64,000 nt of DNA, taken from assembly GCF_023256255.1 (NCBI RefSeq), contig NZ_JAGDXD010000043.1, forward strand, positions 62,001 to 126,000, in the 5' to 3' direction. Positions 54,474 to 63,263 of the stretch are shown here, one piece after another (positions within the stretch are counted from its first letter, which is position 1; each line of letters opens with the position of its first letter). The notes under the pieces were generated by a model. That model was not told the DNA's origin. It did not search any database and worked only from the letters and a program-made list of their open reading frames with translations. Position numbers and translations under genes: made by a program. This DNA comes from Caldivirga sp. GTDB lineage: Archaea > Thermoproteota > Thermoprotei > Thermoproteales > Thermocladiaceae.

Positions 54474-54605
54474 ATGCATGAGCATTACACTAAGCTTAGT
54501 GGTAGGATTGGGCACATTTACGTGATTAGGCGTAGGATTGGACATATTTACGTTAAGGGTGATTTAAGTGGCCTTAAGGGTGAAGCTAAGAGTAAGAGCC
54601 AGTAG
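54474..54605 (+). CDS. 43-aa ORF with an internal repeat, upstream of the retropepsin-like gene
   Basis: The frame encodes the same short motif twice, RIGHIYV at residues 11-17 and 21-28 region, followed by KGDLSGLKGEAK. The DNA copies at 54503-54523 and 54533-54553 match in 19 of 21 bases with a 30-bp period. A TATA-like box lies at the leaderless distance. It overlaps the next gene by 38 nt in another frame, a layout seen with small antitoxin-like partners. I know no family; a strand-rich swapped hairpin is possible. Confidence 0.45.
   Translation: MHEHYTKLSGRIGHIYVIRRRIGHIYVKGDLSGLKGEAKSKSQ
54503..54553. repeat. 30-bp-period tandem repeat inside the 43-aa ORF
   Basis: TAGGATTGGGCACATTTACG at 54503 recurs at 54533 as TAGGATTGGACATATTTACG. 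The period keeps the reading frame, giving the repeated RIGHIYV in the protein. Confidence 0.6.
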
Positions 54606-54987
54606 GGTTATTGAAACCACAGCGTTAGTTAACACAGGCTTTGAAGTAGAACGCCCTCAACTCCTAATCCCACTTAGATTAGCAAAGGAGCTTGGGCTCT
54701 GGCCTCCCCCGCCCTCAGCTGAATTGATTGAACTTGGTACTGCAGGTGGGCCAGTTAGGAATTACATGGTGCCTAATGCGCTTGAGGTTTGGGTAATCAC
54801 TGAGGATAGGGAAGTGGGTCCTGTTACCTGCGATGCATTAATCTCAAATATTGAAACCGAGGTGCTCATAAACGATAAGTTAGCTGGGGAATTAAAGATC
54901 GTTATACTTAACCCAGCCACTGGTGAATGGAGATTCTACGATGAGACCATTACTAGACATACTGAGTCACCCACGTATTGGGTTTAG
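54568..54987 (+). CDS. Retropepsin-like protein with NTG in place of DTG
   Basis: 139 aa from a GTG. The pattern TTALVNTGFE, then IPLRLAKELGL, and later VLINDKLAGELKIVILNP and EWRFYDE matches small archaeal clan-AA aspartic-protease-fold proteins. The catalytic triplet normally reads DTG; here it is NTG, so proteolysis is doubtful. Other roles, such as binding or being one half of a two-gene regulatory pair with the 43-aa ORF, are open. The fold assignment is from motif order only. Confidence 0.6.
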   Translation: MALRVKLRVRASRVIETTALVNTGFEVERPQLLIPLRLAKELGLWPPPPSAELIELGTAGGPVRNYMVPNALEVWVITEDREVGPVTCDALISNIETEVLINDKLAGELKIVILNPATGEWRFYDETITRHTESPTYWV

Positions 54988-55089
54988 GCATTCACTTAAG
55001 AGTTCTTCCAGCATCAAGGCATCATTAATATTCATGTAGGGTTAAGAAGGAGCAGTATGGGAATCTACCTAAGGTTCAGATCCATTATT

Positions 55090-57504
55090 TCATGCATTAT
55101 AGGCTACTGATTCACCCCTTGGAGTAGTTACCTCAACCCTAATTACGTTATCTGCAGTATTCTCAAATGCATCAACGTGTGATGTGACTACTAGCGTATC
55201 GACAACGTTGGATAAGTCACGCAGCCAATTTGAAACCCTCCTTCTATGTTCTGAATCCAAGTGCTCTGTTGGTTCATCTAGGAGCATTATGGGTATGTCA
55301 CCAAGTATTGCCTTAGTTAAGGCAAACCTAAGCACCAGGGCTACTAGGTTTCTCTCACCCATTGAAAGCATGCTTACTGGTAATTCCCTACCATCACTCC
55401 TCTTAACCATGACCTCATAGTCCTCCGTAACGTAAACATCGGTCAGTGATTCCTTATGCCTAAGCATCTTGAAGGCGTCCCTCAACTCATCATTTATTGC
55501 ATTCAGTAACGCCCTCCTTAACGCAGGCTTAGCGTTATCTATTGCGTTAATTAACCCTACAACCTCCTGGATCTTCCCCCTAATGAACCTAAGTCTCTCA
55601 CTCCTCTTACTAATCAACTCCCTTAAACGCTCAATCTCATTCTCTAATTCCTCTATACTGGCCCTTAATTGACTTAAACTACCCCTGTTTTGATCAAGCC
55701 TAGTCCTCAATTCCTTAACCTCCCCCTCAGTCCTCTTAACCTCCTCCTCAACCTCCCTAAGTCTCATTAGCTCCTTCCCCAAGGCCTCAATCTCATTCTC
55801 TAGTTCCTTAATCCTAGCCTCAGTATTAGTCTTATTTTCCAGTAAATGCCTTAAGTCAGATTCAGGGTTCTTAGCTAACTCAGCATTAAGTTCCACATAC
55901 TCCTCCTGAAGACTCTCCGCCTCAGCGAGTTCCCTCCTTAATTGACTAAGCCTAGTGTTAACGTTATCATGCATCCTCCTCAGGTTCCCCAATTCCTTAA
56001 CCTCCTCCTTAGCGGCCTTCAACTCCTCCTCAAGTTCACTAATCCTTATCCTTAATTCCCTTAGCCTTGATTCAAGAATTGGAATTCTCTCAGCAGCCAT
56101 CTTGGCTTGGGTAAGCTTACCCCTAAGCTCCTCCTCAGCCTCCTTTAAATCACCATAATCCTTTAACCTCAGGTCAATTTCCCTCATCTCCTCCTTAATC
56201 TTCCTCAACTTCTCATTATTCTCCCTAATTAACCTCTCCTTATCCTCTGGTTCTAATGGTCTCTTGCAAACTGGGCATACGGGTTCCTTAGATGACTTCA
56301 ATACATTCAACTCCTCCTCAATATGGCTTAACTCACTCTTAAGTGATAGCTTCCTAGACTTCAATTCATCAAGTTCACTAAGCCTCATTATGATTTCCTT
56401 AAGCTTCCCCTCAATTTCCCCCTTCCCAGCCACCCTTTCCCTTAATTCCTCCAACTCCGCCTCAATTTCCCTCAACTGGTTACTTAACTCTGAATGCTGC
56501 TTCTCAAGCCCCTTTATTGTTGATTCCTTGGATTCAAGGGTTATTACCTTACTCCTTAATTCCTTCTCCTCCTCCTCAAGTTCATTAATCTTGCTTCTTA
56601 ACTCCTTTATACCCTTGATCTTTTCCTCAATCTCCTTAACCCTGGCCTTAATGCTCTCCCTCTTCTTGATCTTTTCCTCAGTATCCTTAATACTTGAATT
56701 AATCCTACTTAACTCACCCTTAAGCCTAGTTAACTCATCATTAAGGGCATTAAACCTCTCCCTAATTCCAATCAGCCTCCTCTCCTCCTCCTTAAGCTTA
56801 CTTAATTCACCATCCTTGATGCTTAACTCCTCTTCAAGCTTATTGACCTCGTTCTCAATTTCCTTAACCTTAACCTTAGCTTCACTCAGCCTCCTCTCAA
56901 CTCTCTCCTTCTCATCATTGTTCTCCCTAATTGCAGCCTCAAGCGCCTTCTCCTCCCCCTCAAGCCTCTTCTCAATGCTCCTTAGGACATCAGTCTGAAG
57001 CTTATCCATTGAGTCAATCTTAAGCAGCCTATCAAGCTTAAACTCCTCCCTCCTATTAACCTCAAGTATGTCCCTTAATTCACCTTGCCTAACGTAAAGA
57101 AGGTTGAAGAGGTCAACGTCCACCCCCAGGTTCTCCGTAACCCACCTAGTCACCTCCTTATCCCTACCGGCAACTCTACTACCGTTCTCGTTCATAACGT
57201 ATGTTTGGGATTCAATAACCTTCTCCTTAGTGAAGGCACGTTGAATAACGTACCTACGCCCCTCAATATTCACTACTAGCCTAACCGCACCAGTGGAGGC
57301 ACCTATGGTAACCAACTCCGATAACCTCACCCTCCTCCTCTTAAGCCAGTCGGTCCCATAGAGTGCTAAGGCGATAGAATCCAGTATGGTTGTTTTACCT
57401 GCACCGTTTAAGCCATGTATGAAGTTAACCCCACTACTTAACCTCACTGAGGCTTTCCTTATTGACCTAATGTTCTCAATCTCAATTAACTCTACTGAAG
57501 CCAT
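55090..57504 (-). CDS. rad50: DNA double-strand-break repair ATPase Rad50
   Basis: 804 aa SMC-like ATPase. Walker A is GLNGAGKTT near residue 35, the long coiled coil covers about 160-670, the zinc hook CPVC is at Cys410/Cys413, the signature is LSMGERNLVALV and Walker B IMLLDEPTEHLD. With Mre11 it tethers and resects DNA ends. The first codons overlap the mre11 end by 13 nt. The antisense strand shows a long Ser/Leu-rich open frame, a shadow of the coiled coil. Confidence 0.96.
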   Translation of the reverse strand: MASVELIEIENIRSIRKASVRLSSGVNFIHGLNGAGKTTILDSIALALYGTDWLKRRRVRLSELVTIGASTGAVRLVVNIEGRRYVIQRAFTKEKVIESQTYVMNENGSRVAGRDKEVTRWVTENLGVDVDLFNLLYVRQGELRDILEVNRREEFKLDRLLKIDSMDKLQTDVLRSIEKRLEGEEKALEAAIRENNDEKERVERRLSEAKVKVKEIENEVNKLEEELSIKDGELSKLKEEERRLIGIRERFNALNDELTRLKGELSRINSSIKDTEEKIKKRESIKARVKEIEEKIKGIKELRSKINELEEEEKELRSKVITLESKESTIKGLEKQHSELSNQLREIEAELEELRERVAGKGEIEGKLKEIIMRLSELDELKSRKLSLKSELSHIEEELNVLKSSKEPVCPVCKRPLEPEDKERLIRENNEKLRKIKEEMREIDLRLKDYGDLKEAEEELRGKLTQAKMAAERIPILESRLRELRIRISELEEELKAAKEEVKELGNLRRMHDNVNTRLSQLRRELAEAESLQEEYVELNAELAKNPESDLRHLLENKTNTEARIKELENEIEALGKELMRLREVEEEVKRTEGEVKELRTRLDQNRGSLSQLRASIEELENEIERLRELISKRSERLRFIRGKIQEVVGLINAIDNAKPALRRALLNAINDELRDAFKMLRHKESLTDVYVTEDYEVMVKRSDGRELPVSMLSMGERNLVALVLRFALTKAILGDIPIMLLDEPTEHLDSEHRRRVSNWLRDLSNVVDTLVVTSHVDAFENTADNVIRVEVTTPRGESVAYNA

Positions 57505-58700
57505 TCAACATCATCCCCTATCCCAAGGGCCTTCTCCAAGGCAACCCTAGCCTCATTAACCTTACCGTCGCTTACCAGGTCAAGGGCCCTAAGGACGGCA
57601 TTAACCATAGTCTCATTACTCAGGTTCTTGCCTAAAACTGATTGAATCAAGTCAAGTAGGCCATGGACAACCTGACCCTTAACACTACTGCGTTTAGTGA
57701 CGGCTAACTTAACGTTAACCTTAAGTGCATCCCTTATTAAACCCTTAACTGCGTTGAAGCTGTAATCCCTCACACTAAAGCCCTCACCTAATTCACCGGT
57801 TACGTTAACCTCAACGTAGGCGTCCCTGTAATTAAGGCTACTTAACTCACCTAAATGCTCCCTGAGAACTGAGGGTGATTCACCATTAACATTAATTAAC
57901 ACCTTGATCATTCTGCGTCCCCCACGTAGCCTAATTGGTTCAACCCTAACCCTATCACCATAATCAGTATCCAGTAGTAGGAAACCCTTAGGATCCTGTT
58001 CCTTAACCTTACTCAACTTGCCATCATTAAGAATGTAAGTTTCAAACTCCTGGGAATCCCAAATCTCAAGGGAACCAGGGTATACTGCATTTAATGATGG
58101 ATGCCTTAAGGCATGTTCATGAATATGACCCACCGCGTAGTATGCATTGGTCGGAAGTTCACCAGCAGGTATAGTGTAGTAATCAATATTAGGCATGGGG
58201 TACCTATATGGTGCACCCTCAATGTATTGATGCATCATAACAATGTTTAAGCCACTCCCCATTAATTCCCTTAAACCCCTGGTTAGCTTACCATGATCAC
58301 TACTGGGCACGCAGCCTACACCAATGATCCTCAACTTCCCGTAATCAACGTAATCCAAGTCAAGGTACTTAACTAGGCCTGAAGATGATAATACACTTAT
58401 TGGATTATCCACAGGATTAATTACCGAGGCATCATGATTACCCCTAGTAATAATTACATCAAGCCCAGAATCCTTAAGCCTACTGAAACCCTTAATTGCC
58501 GTTAAGTATGTTGATGGGGATGGCCTTGGATTATCAAAAAGATCACCAGTAACAAGAACAGCATCAACCCCCCTCTCTTCATGTAACCTAATAATCTCAT
58601 TAATTGCATTAAAGAACGCTAACTCGTAATCCTTAGCCCTAGCCTCAAGACCATACTGCCTCCTACCTAAGTGCACATCAGACATGTGCGCAATGAGCAC
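57492..58700 (-). CDS. mre11: DNA double-strand-break repair nuclease Mre11
   Basis: 402 aa from a GTG. Phosphoesterase motifs are intact: HMSDVHLG, VTGDLFDNPRP, TRGNHDA, MMHQYIEG, and GHIHEH. The C-terminal capping region follows. It works with Rad50, encoded downstream with a 13-nt overlap. HerA and NurA, often in the same operon in archaea, are not present in the window. The promoter box AGCTTTTTAACC at 58722-58732 is centred about 27 nt before the GTG, so the mRNA is leaderless. Confidence 0.95.
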   Translation of the reverse strand: MLIAHMSDVHLGRRQYGLEARAKDYELAFFNAINEIIRLHEERGVDAVLVTGDLFDNPRPSPSTYLTAIKGFSRLKDSGLDVIITRGNHDASVINPVDNPISVLSSSGLVKYLDLDYVDYGKLRIIGVGCVPSSDHGKLTRGLRELMGSGLNIVMMHQYIEGAPYRYPMPNIDYYTIPAGELPTNAYYAVGHIHEHALRHPSLNAVYPGSLEIWDSQEFETYILNDGKLSKVKEQDPKGFLLLDTDYGDRVRVEPIRLRGGRRMIKVLINVNGESPSVLREHLGELSSLNYRDAYVEVNVTGELGEGFSVRDYSFNAVKGLIRDALKVNVKLAVTKRSSVKGQVVHGLLDLIQSVLGKNLSNETMVNAVLRALDLVSDGKVNEARVALEKALGIGDDVEWLQ

Positions 58701-58721
58701 AATACTGAATCTTCGTTTAGG

Positions 58722-58732
58722 TTAAAAAGCTA
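58722..58732 (-). promoter_or_regulatory. TATA-like box of mre11-rad50
   Basis: GCTTTTTAACC on the minus strand, duplicated in the decayed copy at 38331-38341. In the gap 58701-59076 I see nothing else that I can support: no RNA fold and no ORF with coding-like composition. Confidence 0.5.
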
Positions 58733-59076
58733 GTGCATTAATTAATACTTTTCAGAAACTCTAAGGTTAAGTAATTCTTAATAAGCACAGGTTTAACCAC
58801 ACTAATGTTTCCCTAAACCTTCTAATAAGCTAGTATCATCTGTGCATTTCACTGTTTTAATATTCCTTAACTTAGCTAGTATCCACTTTATTTACTCCTT
58901 AATCTTCATTTAATCCCCTCAATCCAACCCATAGCCCTACTCAAAGCCTTAAATACGGTACCTCATTGAAACTGCATCATCAGTTCAGTATAACGATTAC
59001 TTCTGCTTAATCCCAAGCATAATTGGTTGTACATTGTCTCAATGTTGAAACCTAGGGGGAATGAATTATAATTGAT

Positions 59077-60519
59077 TCAACCAATCTTATGCAGCTTGCT
59101 TAACTCTAATTCAATAGCCTTATTGAAAATTGACATGTACTCCATCGGTAGGTTAACCATTACATCGTGGAAGTACCCCAGCACTATTAGGCTCCTGGCC
59201 TCCTCCTCACTTAAGCCTCGGCTCCTCAGGTAGAATAACTTATCCTCACTTATCTTGCCAGTGTAGGCTTCGTGGGTGACTGTGGCTGAATCCTCAAAAA
59301 CCTGCTCATGAGGTATTGTGTACGCCCTAGACTTCTCATCAAGCACCAGTGAGTCACATGATACTGATGACTTAGCGTACTTAGCCCCCTTCCTAACGTA
59401 GACGAGCCCCCTATACACTGTTGTACCACCATTTAGGCTAACCCCCTTACTAACAACCTTACTTGACGTGTGGGGTGCATCGTGAAAAACCTTAGCCCCC
59501 TCCTCCTTCCAGGTTGGCCCATTAGCCAGAGCCACAGAGGTGACGGTGGTTTTAGCGTACTCACCCTTAAGGACAGTCATTGGGTAAACCATAGTTACCT
59601 TACCGCCCAATGAGCCGCTAAGCCACTCAACGTTAGTGTTGGCCTCGGCTATGGCTCTATTATTACCAAAGTAGACCACACCCTTACTCCAATTCTTCAA
59701 GTCAACAAGCTTAACCCTAGCCCCCTTATGCACGTAAACCTCGGTTACGCCATCATGTAGGCTAAGGCCACTGAAGACTGGGGCGGCACAGGCAACTATT
59801 AATTCAACCTGGGAGTTCTCACCAACGACTATGAGGGAATGTTCGAATTGACCAACATTAGCGCTACTTATAAGTACAACAAGCTCTATAGGCATTTTAA
59901 CACGCGTATTAGGTGGTACATAAACAAACACACCCCCGCTCCATAGGGCAATGTTAAGTGATGCAAACTTATACTCAGGTGGGAAAACCTTACCGAAGTA
60001 CCTTGCCACTAGGTCAGGATACCTCTTAACAGCCTCATCCATGCTCATAGCCACCACCCCAGCTTCCTCAAGGCTTCTCCTCACGTTCTCGTAGACCACC
60101 CCTGAGTCAACTTGGCTAATGACTCCAGCCAATAGCCTGGACTCAACTTCAGGTATTTGAAGAGCCTCATAGTACTCCCTTAATTCCCTAGGTAACTCAT
60201 CCCATGACCTAGCTCTCTCAACGCTTGGCTTAGCGTATAGGATTAGGGATTCAAGGTTAATGTTACCCTCCAGGGGGAGCCAATTTGGCCAAGGTTGCCT
60301 CTCAAACATTTCAAGCGCCCTTAACCTAAGCCTCCTCATCCAATCAGGCTCACCCCTAATCCTGCTCAACTCCTCAACGGCATCCCTACTTACTCTACCT
60401 GTTATTGTTACATCCCACTTAATTGGCTTAGCTAAACCAAGCATGCTTGAGACATCCTCAGCCTTAGTGAAATCTAGCTTAACATCACTTATCCCCATCG
60501 TGTACTTCACCAACTTCAT
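59077..60519 (-). CDS. sufB: SufB-family FeS assembly protein
   Basis: 480 aa. The beta-helix core of SufB/SufD is clear (KFASLNIALWSGGVFVYVPP, FEHSLIVVGENSQVE, FHDAPHTSSKVVSKGVS). Features closer to SufB than SufD are the Cys in SVSCDSLVLDEKS and the THEAYTGKISEDKLFYLRSR block. It acts as scaffold for 4Fe-4S assembly, normally with SufC and SufD. Neither is in the window, so the partners must be encoded elsewhere. A minus-strand box GTTTTATAATTT lies just before the ATG (60525-60536). Confidence 0.88.
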   Translation of the reverse strand: MKLVKYTMGISDVKLDFTKAEDVSSMLGLAKPIKWDVTITGRVSRDAVEELSRIRGEPDWMRRLRLRALEMFERQPWPNWLPLEGNINLESLILYAKPSVERARSWDELPRELREYYEALQIPEVESRLLAGVISQVDSGVVYENVRRSLEEAGVVAMSMDEAVKRYPDLVARYFGKVFPPEYKFASLNIALWSGGVFVYVPPNTRVKMPIELVVLISSANVGQFEHSLIVVGENSQVELIVACAAPVFSGLSLHDGVTEVYVHKGARVKLVDLKNWSKGVVYFGNNRAIAEANTNVEWLSGSLGGKVTMVYPMTVLKGEYAKTTVTSVALANGPTWKEEGAKVFHDAPHTSSKVVSKGVSLNGGTTVYRGLVYVRKGAKYAKSSVSCDSLVLDEKSRAYTIPHEQVFEDSATVTHEAYTGKISEDKLFYLRSRGLSEEEARSLIVLGYFHDVMVNLPMEYMSIFNKAIELELSKLHKIG

Positions 60520-60705
60520 GAAATTATAAAACTTATTTAATTATAAACCATGATTAATGAGGACCCAATGAACTCAGTACGTGGGTTCTCGATCACTGGT
60601 CACAACTTAATAATCCTCATCACTGCATCCCCTAAATTAAGCCCCCTTATAAACTATGATTATTAATACCATGGTTTGAATAAGAGAGTTCAACCTTCAT
60701 TGTGG

Positions 60706-60800
60706 TTAATAGTTACTTAGCCTCATTACTCCTCCCCTTTGAGGGTGATGGGTTTCATTAGGCGTCTTCCCCCAAGGCCCACTCGCAAGCCCCACAACGG
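60706..60800 (-). pseudogene. Possible tnpB 3'-end relic
   Basis: On the minus strand a short frame reads GLASGPWGKTPNETHHPQRG and ends at a TAA at 60706. This Pro/His/Gly-rich, GC-rich tail looks like the C-terminal extension of some archaeal IS605-family TnpB proteins. No upstream catalytic or zinc-ribbon part is left. It stands out by GC content in an otherwise AT-rich gap. The rest of 60520-60944 holds the sufB promoter and the hairpin at 60915-60932. Confidence 0.35.
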
Positions 60801-60914
60801 CAACCTATGATATCACATAAAACTTACCTTATCGCATTAAGAGGATTGAAAGTAATTAAAAATAACGAGCAGTTACGTAAAAATGTTAACAGACTTGCAG
60901 TACACGTTAATTTA

Positions 60915-60932
60915 ACTACATGAAGATGTAGT
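60915..60932 (-). terminator. Stem-loop after the symporter gene
   Basis: ACTACAT-CTTC-ATGTAGT (minus strand) begins 13 nt after the symporter stop codon (60945) and is followed by TAAATTAA. A 7-bp stem with a four-base loop at this place may end transcription or protect the 3' end. Confidence 0.4.
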
Positions 60933-60944
60933 ACTGCGATTAAC

Positions 60945-62507
60945 TTACGCCTTAACTCTACTAACGGCACTTCTCTTAATTAACCCAGCTAAGGCAGTGC
61001 CCACTAGGGTGACTAATATGTTTACCGCCAATGCTAATACAGCAATGTAGTATAGGTGGCTTGCAATCGGGTAGAGCGTTGGTGAGGCACCCTTTGTTGC
61101 AATATACCTAACCATGAACATGTATACGCCTGTTAATATTCCTGAAGCCCAACCAGCCATGAGCGCATACTTATTAAGCCTATCAGTAACTAAACCAAGG
61201 AATATTGGGGGCAGCGTTTGAGTTATTATTATTCCACCAAGTAGCTGAAGGTTTATTGATACTGAGGCTAATGCTGGTATTAAGGCGAATACGAGCGCAA
61301 GGAACTTAAAGAAGACTGAAGACCACTTAGCCAACCTGGCCTCACCCTGAGGAGTCAATTTAACCACATACCTAGCCACATTCCTAGTCAATAAATTCGC
61401 CTGAGCCATAGCCATAATTGCGGCAGGCACCATACCTCCAATGAAAATGCCCAGTAAAGCCACCCCAGCTAGCCAATTGGGTAGTATTGTGGCCGCCAAT
61501 GCTGGTATGGGTAAGTTACCTTTAATTACAGCCGCGTACCCGGTTGATGGGAAACTCCTTATAATGCTAAGCGCCTGTGAGTCGGCGTAAACCAGTATTC
61601 CGTAAAGCGCCAGTAATGCAAGCCCAATACCATATATTGGCAGTAGGGCTGTGCTTAAGGCTAATTTACGCTTACTCTCAGCGCTTAAGGCTCCATTAAC
61701 CGAGTGGGGGTATAGGTATAGTGCAAGTGAGCTACCAACCCAAAGTGATAGGTAAGCCGAGGAGAAGGCTGGGTTAAGGCTACTGGTGCCTGTGGGTAAG
61801 CCCTTACCACTGTTTAGGCTGGTGGCTATCTTGAAGGCTGTGTGGAATGCGCCTGGTATGGCAATGGGCGCAACAATGAGTATCGCTATTATGCTTAGGA
61901 AGATTAATGCATCCTTAAACACCGCAGTTAAGGTGGCTCCCCTTAAGCCGCTTGTGTACGTGAAGGCTGCTAATATTATGAAGGCTATGGTTAAGGCCAA
62001 GTCGCTCACAGTTTCTAGGCTAGCCCCAGGAACAACGTTAAGCAGCATAACTGCTAACACAGCACTCATGCCTACTATTTGAAGCGCAATGTAAGGTAAC
62101 TCAGCCACTATACCGGTTAATGCCACTAATGCAGCCAATAACCTACTGTTAAACCTATCCTCAACGAAGTCAGCGGCCGTAATGTAACCCCTCCTCCTAG
62201 ACCACTCCCAGAGGGGAGGCATGACTACTGTGGCTAATGCGAAGACTGTGGCTACATAGGGTACTGCGAAGAAGAATAATGCACCCTTCGCGAATACACC
62301 AGCGGGAACTGCAACGAACGTGTATGCCGTGTATAAGTCTGCACCCACTAGGAACCATACTAAGAATACTCCTAACCTCCTGCCGGCTAAGGCCCACTCA
62401 TCAAGCCTACTTAAATCACCCCTCCTCCACCTAGCCCCATAGAAGCCCAGCAGCACGAAGACTATGAAGAGTACTAGGAATGATGCCCAACCGGCAATCC
62501 CAATCAT
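60945..62507 (-). CDS. Sodium/solute symporter (SSS family)
   Basis: 520 aa with about thirteen membrane helices. The SSS pattern is visible in GRRLGVFLVWFLVGADLYTA, GFYGARWRRGDLSRLDEWAL, the middle TYTSGLRGATLTAVFKDALI and GMVPAAIMAMAQANLLTRNV. Substrate unknown; monocarboxylates or amino acids are common for relatives. It follows a DUF3311 gene with an ATGA overlap, a pair seen across many bacteria and archaea. Confidence 0.9.
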   Translation of the reverse strand: MIGIAGWASFLVLFIVFVLLGFYGARWRRGDLSRLDEWALAGRRLGVFLVWFLVGADLYTAYTFVAVPAGVFAKGALFFFAVPYVATVFALATVVMPPLWEWSRRRGYITAADFVEDRFNSRLLAALVALTGIVAELPYIALQIVGMSAVLAVMLLNVVPGASLETVSDLALTIAFIILAAFTYTSGLRGATLTAVFKDALIFLSIIAILIVAPIAIPGAFHTAFKIATSLNSGKGLPTGTSSLNPAFSSAYLSLWVGSSLALYLYPHSVNGALSAESKRKLALSTALLPIYGIGLALLALYGILVYADSQALSIIRSFPSTGYAAVIKGNLPIPALAATILPNWLAGVALLGIFIGGMVPAAIMAMAQANLLTRNVARYVVKLTPQGEARLAKWSSVFFKFLALVFALIPALASVSINLQLLGGIIITQTLPPIFLGLVTDRLNKYALMAGWASGILTGVYMFMVRYIATKGASPTLYPIASHLYYIAVLALAVNILVTLVGTALAGLIKRSAVSRVKA

Positions 62508-62716
62508 GATTCACCACCATGAATCAGGAAAACCCCTATTAGGCTTAATACTGCGGCTATAACTAACCAAAGGGTCTGGAACCAGTAGAAAAATGGTACA
62601 CCACCAACCTCAGGATTAACCCTATTGTACACCGGTAGCACTAGGTAAAAAACCCACGGTACTATGAAGAGTATTGCGGCAGCAACCCTTCTACCCAAGC
62701 CAATGTTACTAGGCAT
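62504..62716 (-). CDS. DUF3311 small membrane protein
   Basis: 70 aa with two membrane helices and the family hallmark GVPFFYWFQTLW. It overlaps the start of the symporter gene by 4 nt (ATGA). DUF3311 proteins are thought to be small accessory subunits of the symporter. Its ATG is preceded by A/T-rich sequence typical for a promoter. Confidence 0.85.
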   Translation of the reverse strand: MPSNIGLGRRVAAAILFIVPWVFYLVLPVYNRVNPEVGGVPFFYWFQTLWLVIAAVLSLIGVFLIHGGES

Positions 62717-62856
62717 AAAGGGGCCTTCTTAATTCCTTTATAAGTATTACCCTGTAACTACTTTAGATTAATATGAACGTAAACTGTGAAATAGGTTACT
62801 CTATTAATATTTAATAATAATTAATTAATCAAGGTTTACGGGTGATTCTTAACACA

Positions 62857-62868
62857 TGAATGCATTCA
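62857..62868. promoter_or_regulatory. 12-bp palindrome upstream of the CDGSH gene
   Basis: TGAATGCATTCA is a perfect palindrome about 30 nt upstream of the TATA-like box GTTTTAAAATAC (62898-62909) of the gene at 62927. Confidence 0.35.
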
Positions 62869-62926
62869 GACATAATTAGGGATAGCAGGCGCGTTACGTT
62901 TTAAAATACTATGAATCAGATGCACT

Positions 62927-63157
62927 ATGGCTAGGTTAGTTATACATACGGCTAAGAAACCATACGTATATAAGCTTCCCAGTGGGGAAACAGTAGCCAT
63001 ATGCATGTGTGGACTAAGCGATAAGTACCCATTCTGCAGTGGGAAGCATAAGCTGGTGCAGGATGAAGATGATGCTAAGGTTTATACATATGATGAAACA
63101 GGTTATAAGAGGCTAGGTGAAGTCAATATTGATGTTAAGGGATTAAGGAAGGTTTAA
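62927..63157 (+). CDS. CDGSH-type 2Fe-2S protein
   Basis: 76 aa with the 2Fe-2S ligands Cys26, Cys28, Cys37 and His41 (CMCGLSDKYPFCSGKH). The usual CDGSH sequence reads CSGKH. No membrane anchor is present, so it is soluble, and only one CDGSH unit is visible. The family is redox or FeS-transfer related. A TTTTAAAATA box about 24 nt before the ATG supports the start. Confidence 0.9.
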   Translation: MARLVIHTAKKPYVYKLPSGETVAICMCGLSDKYPFCSGKHKLVQDEDDAKVYTYDETGYKRLGEVNIDVKGLRKV

Positions 63158-63232
63158 GCATGGTTTAATTTAAAACTAAGCTTAATACAATGTACCTCAA
63201 TAATATACTTGAGAGCATTCCTGACCGTGAAT

Positions 63233-63242
63233 TAGTTTTAAA
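63233..63242 (+). promoter_or_regulatory. TATA-like box of threonine synthase
   Basis: TAGTTTTAAAG lies about 26 nt before the ATG at 63264, favouring that start over the ATG at 63285. Confidence 0.45.
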
Positions 63243-63263
63243 GCTAAAAACCACCCCTTATTC

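Noticed and set aside
54348-54545. Minus-strand 65-aa frame upstream of mobA with two hydrophobic stretches
   Set aside because: Its stop overlaps the mobA start (TAATG), which is suggestive, but it is antisense to the promoter and repeat ORF at 54474 and has no family match. Kept out as unsupported.
56264-56998. Long plus-strand Ser/Leu-rich open frame (244 aa)
   Set aside because: It is antisense to the Rad50 coiled coil; Glu/Lys-rich codons read backwards give Leu/Ser runs.
58961-59040. CTGA next to TGATGATG on the minus strand, like a D'/C' junction of a box C/D RNA
   Set aside because: No matching C and D boxes at guide distance on either side.
60721-60810. GC-rich block considered as a split-tRNA half
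   Set aside because: No T-arm consensus or acceptor half could be paired; a decayed coding tail explains the sequence better.
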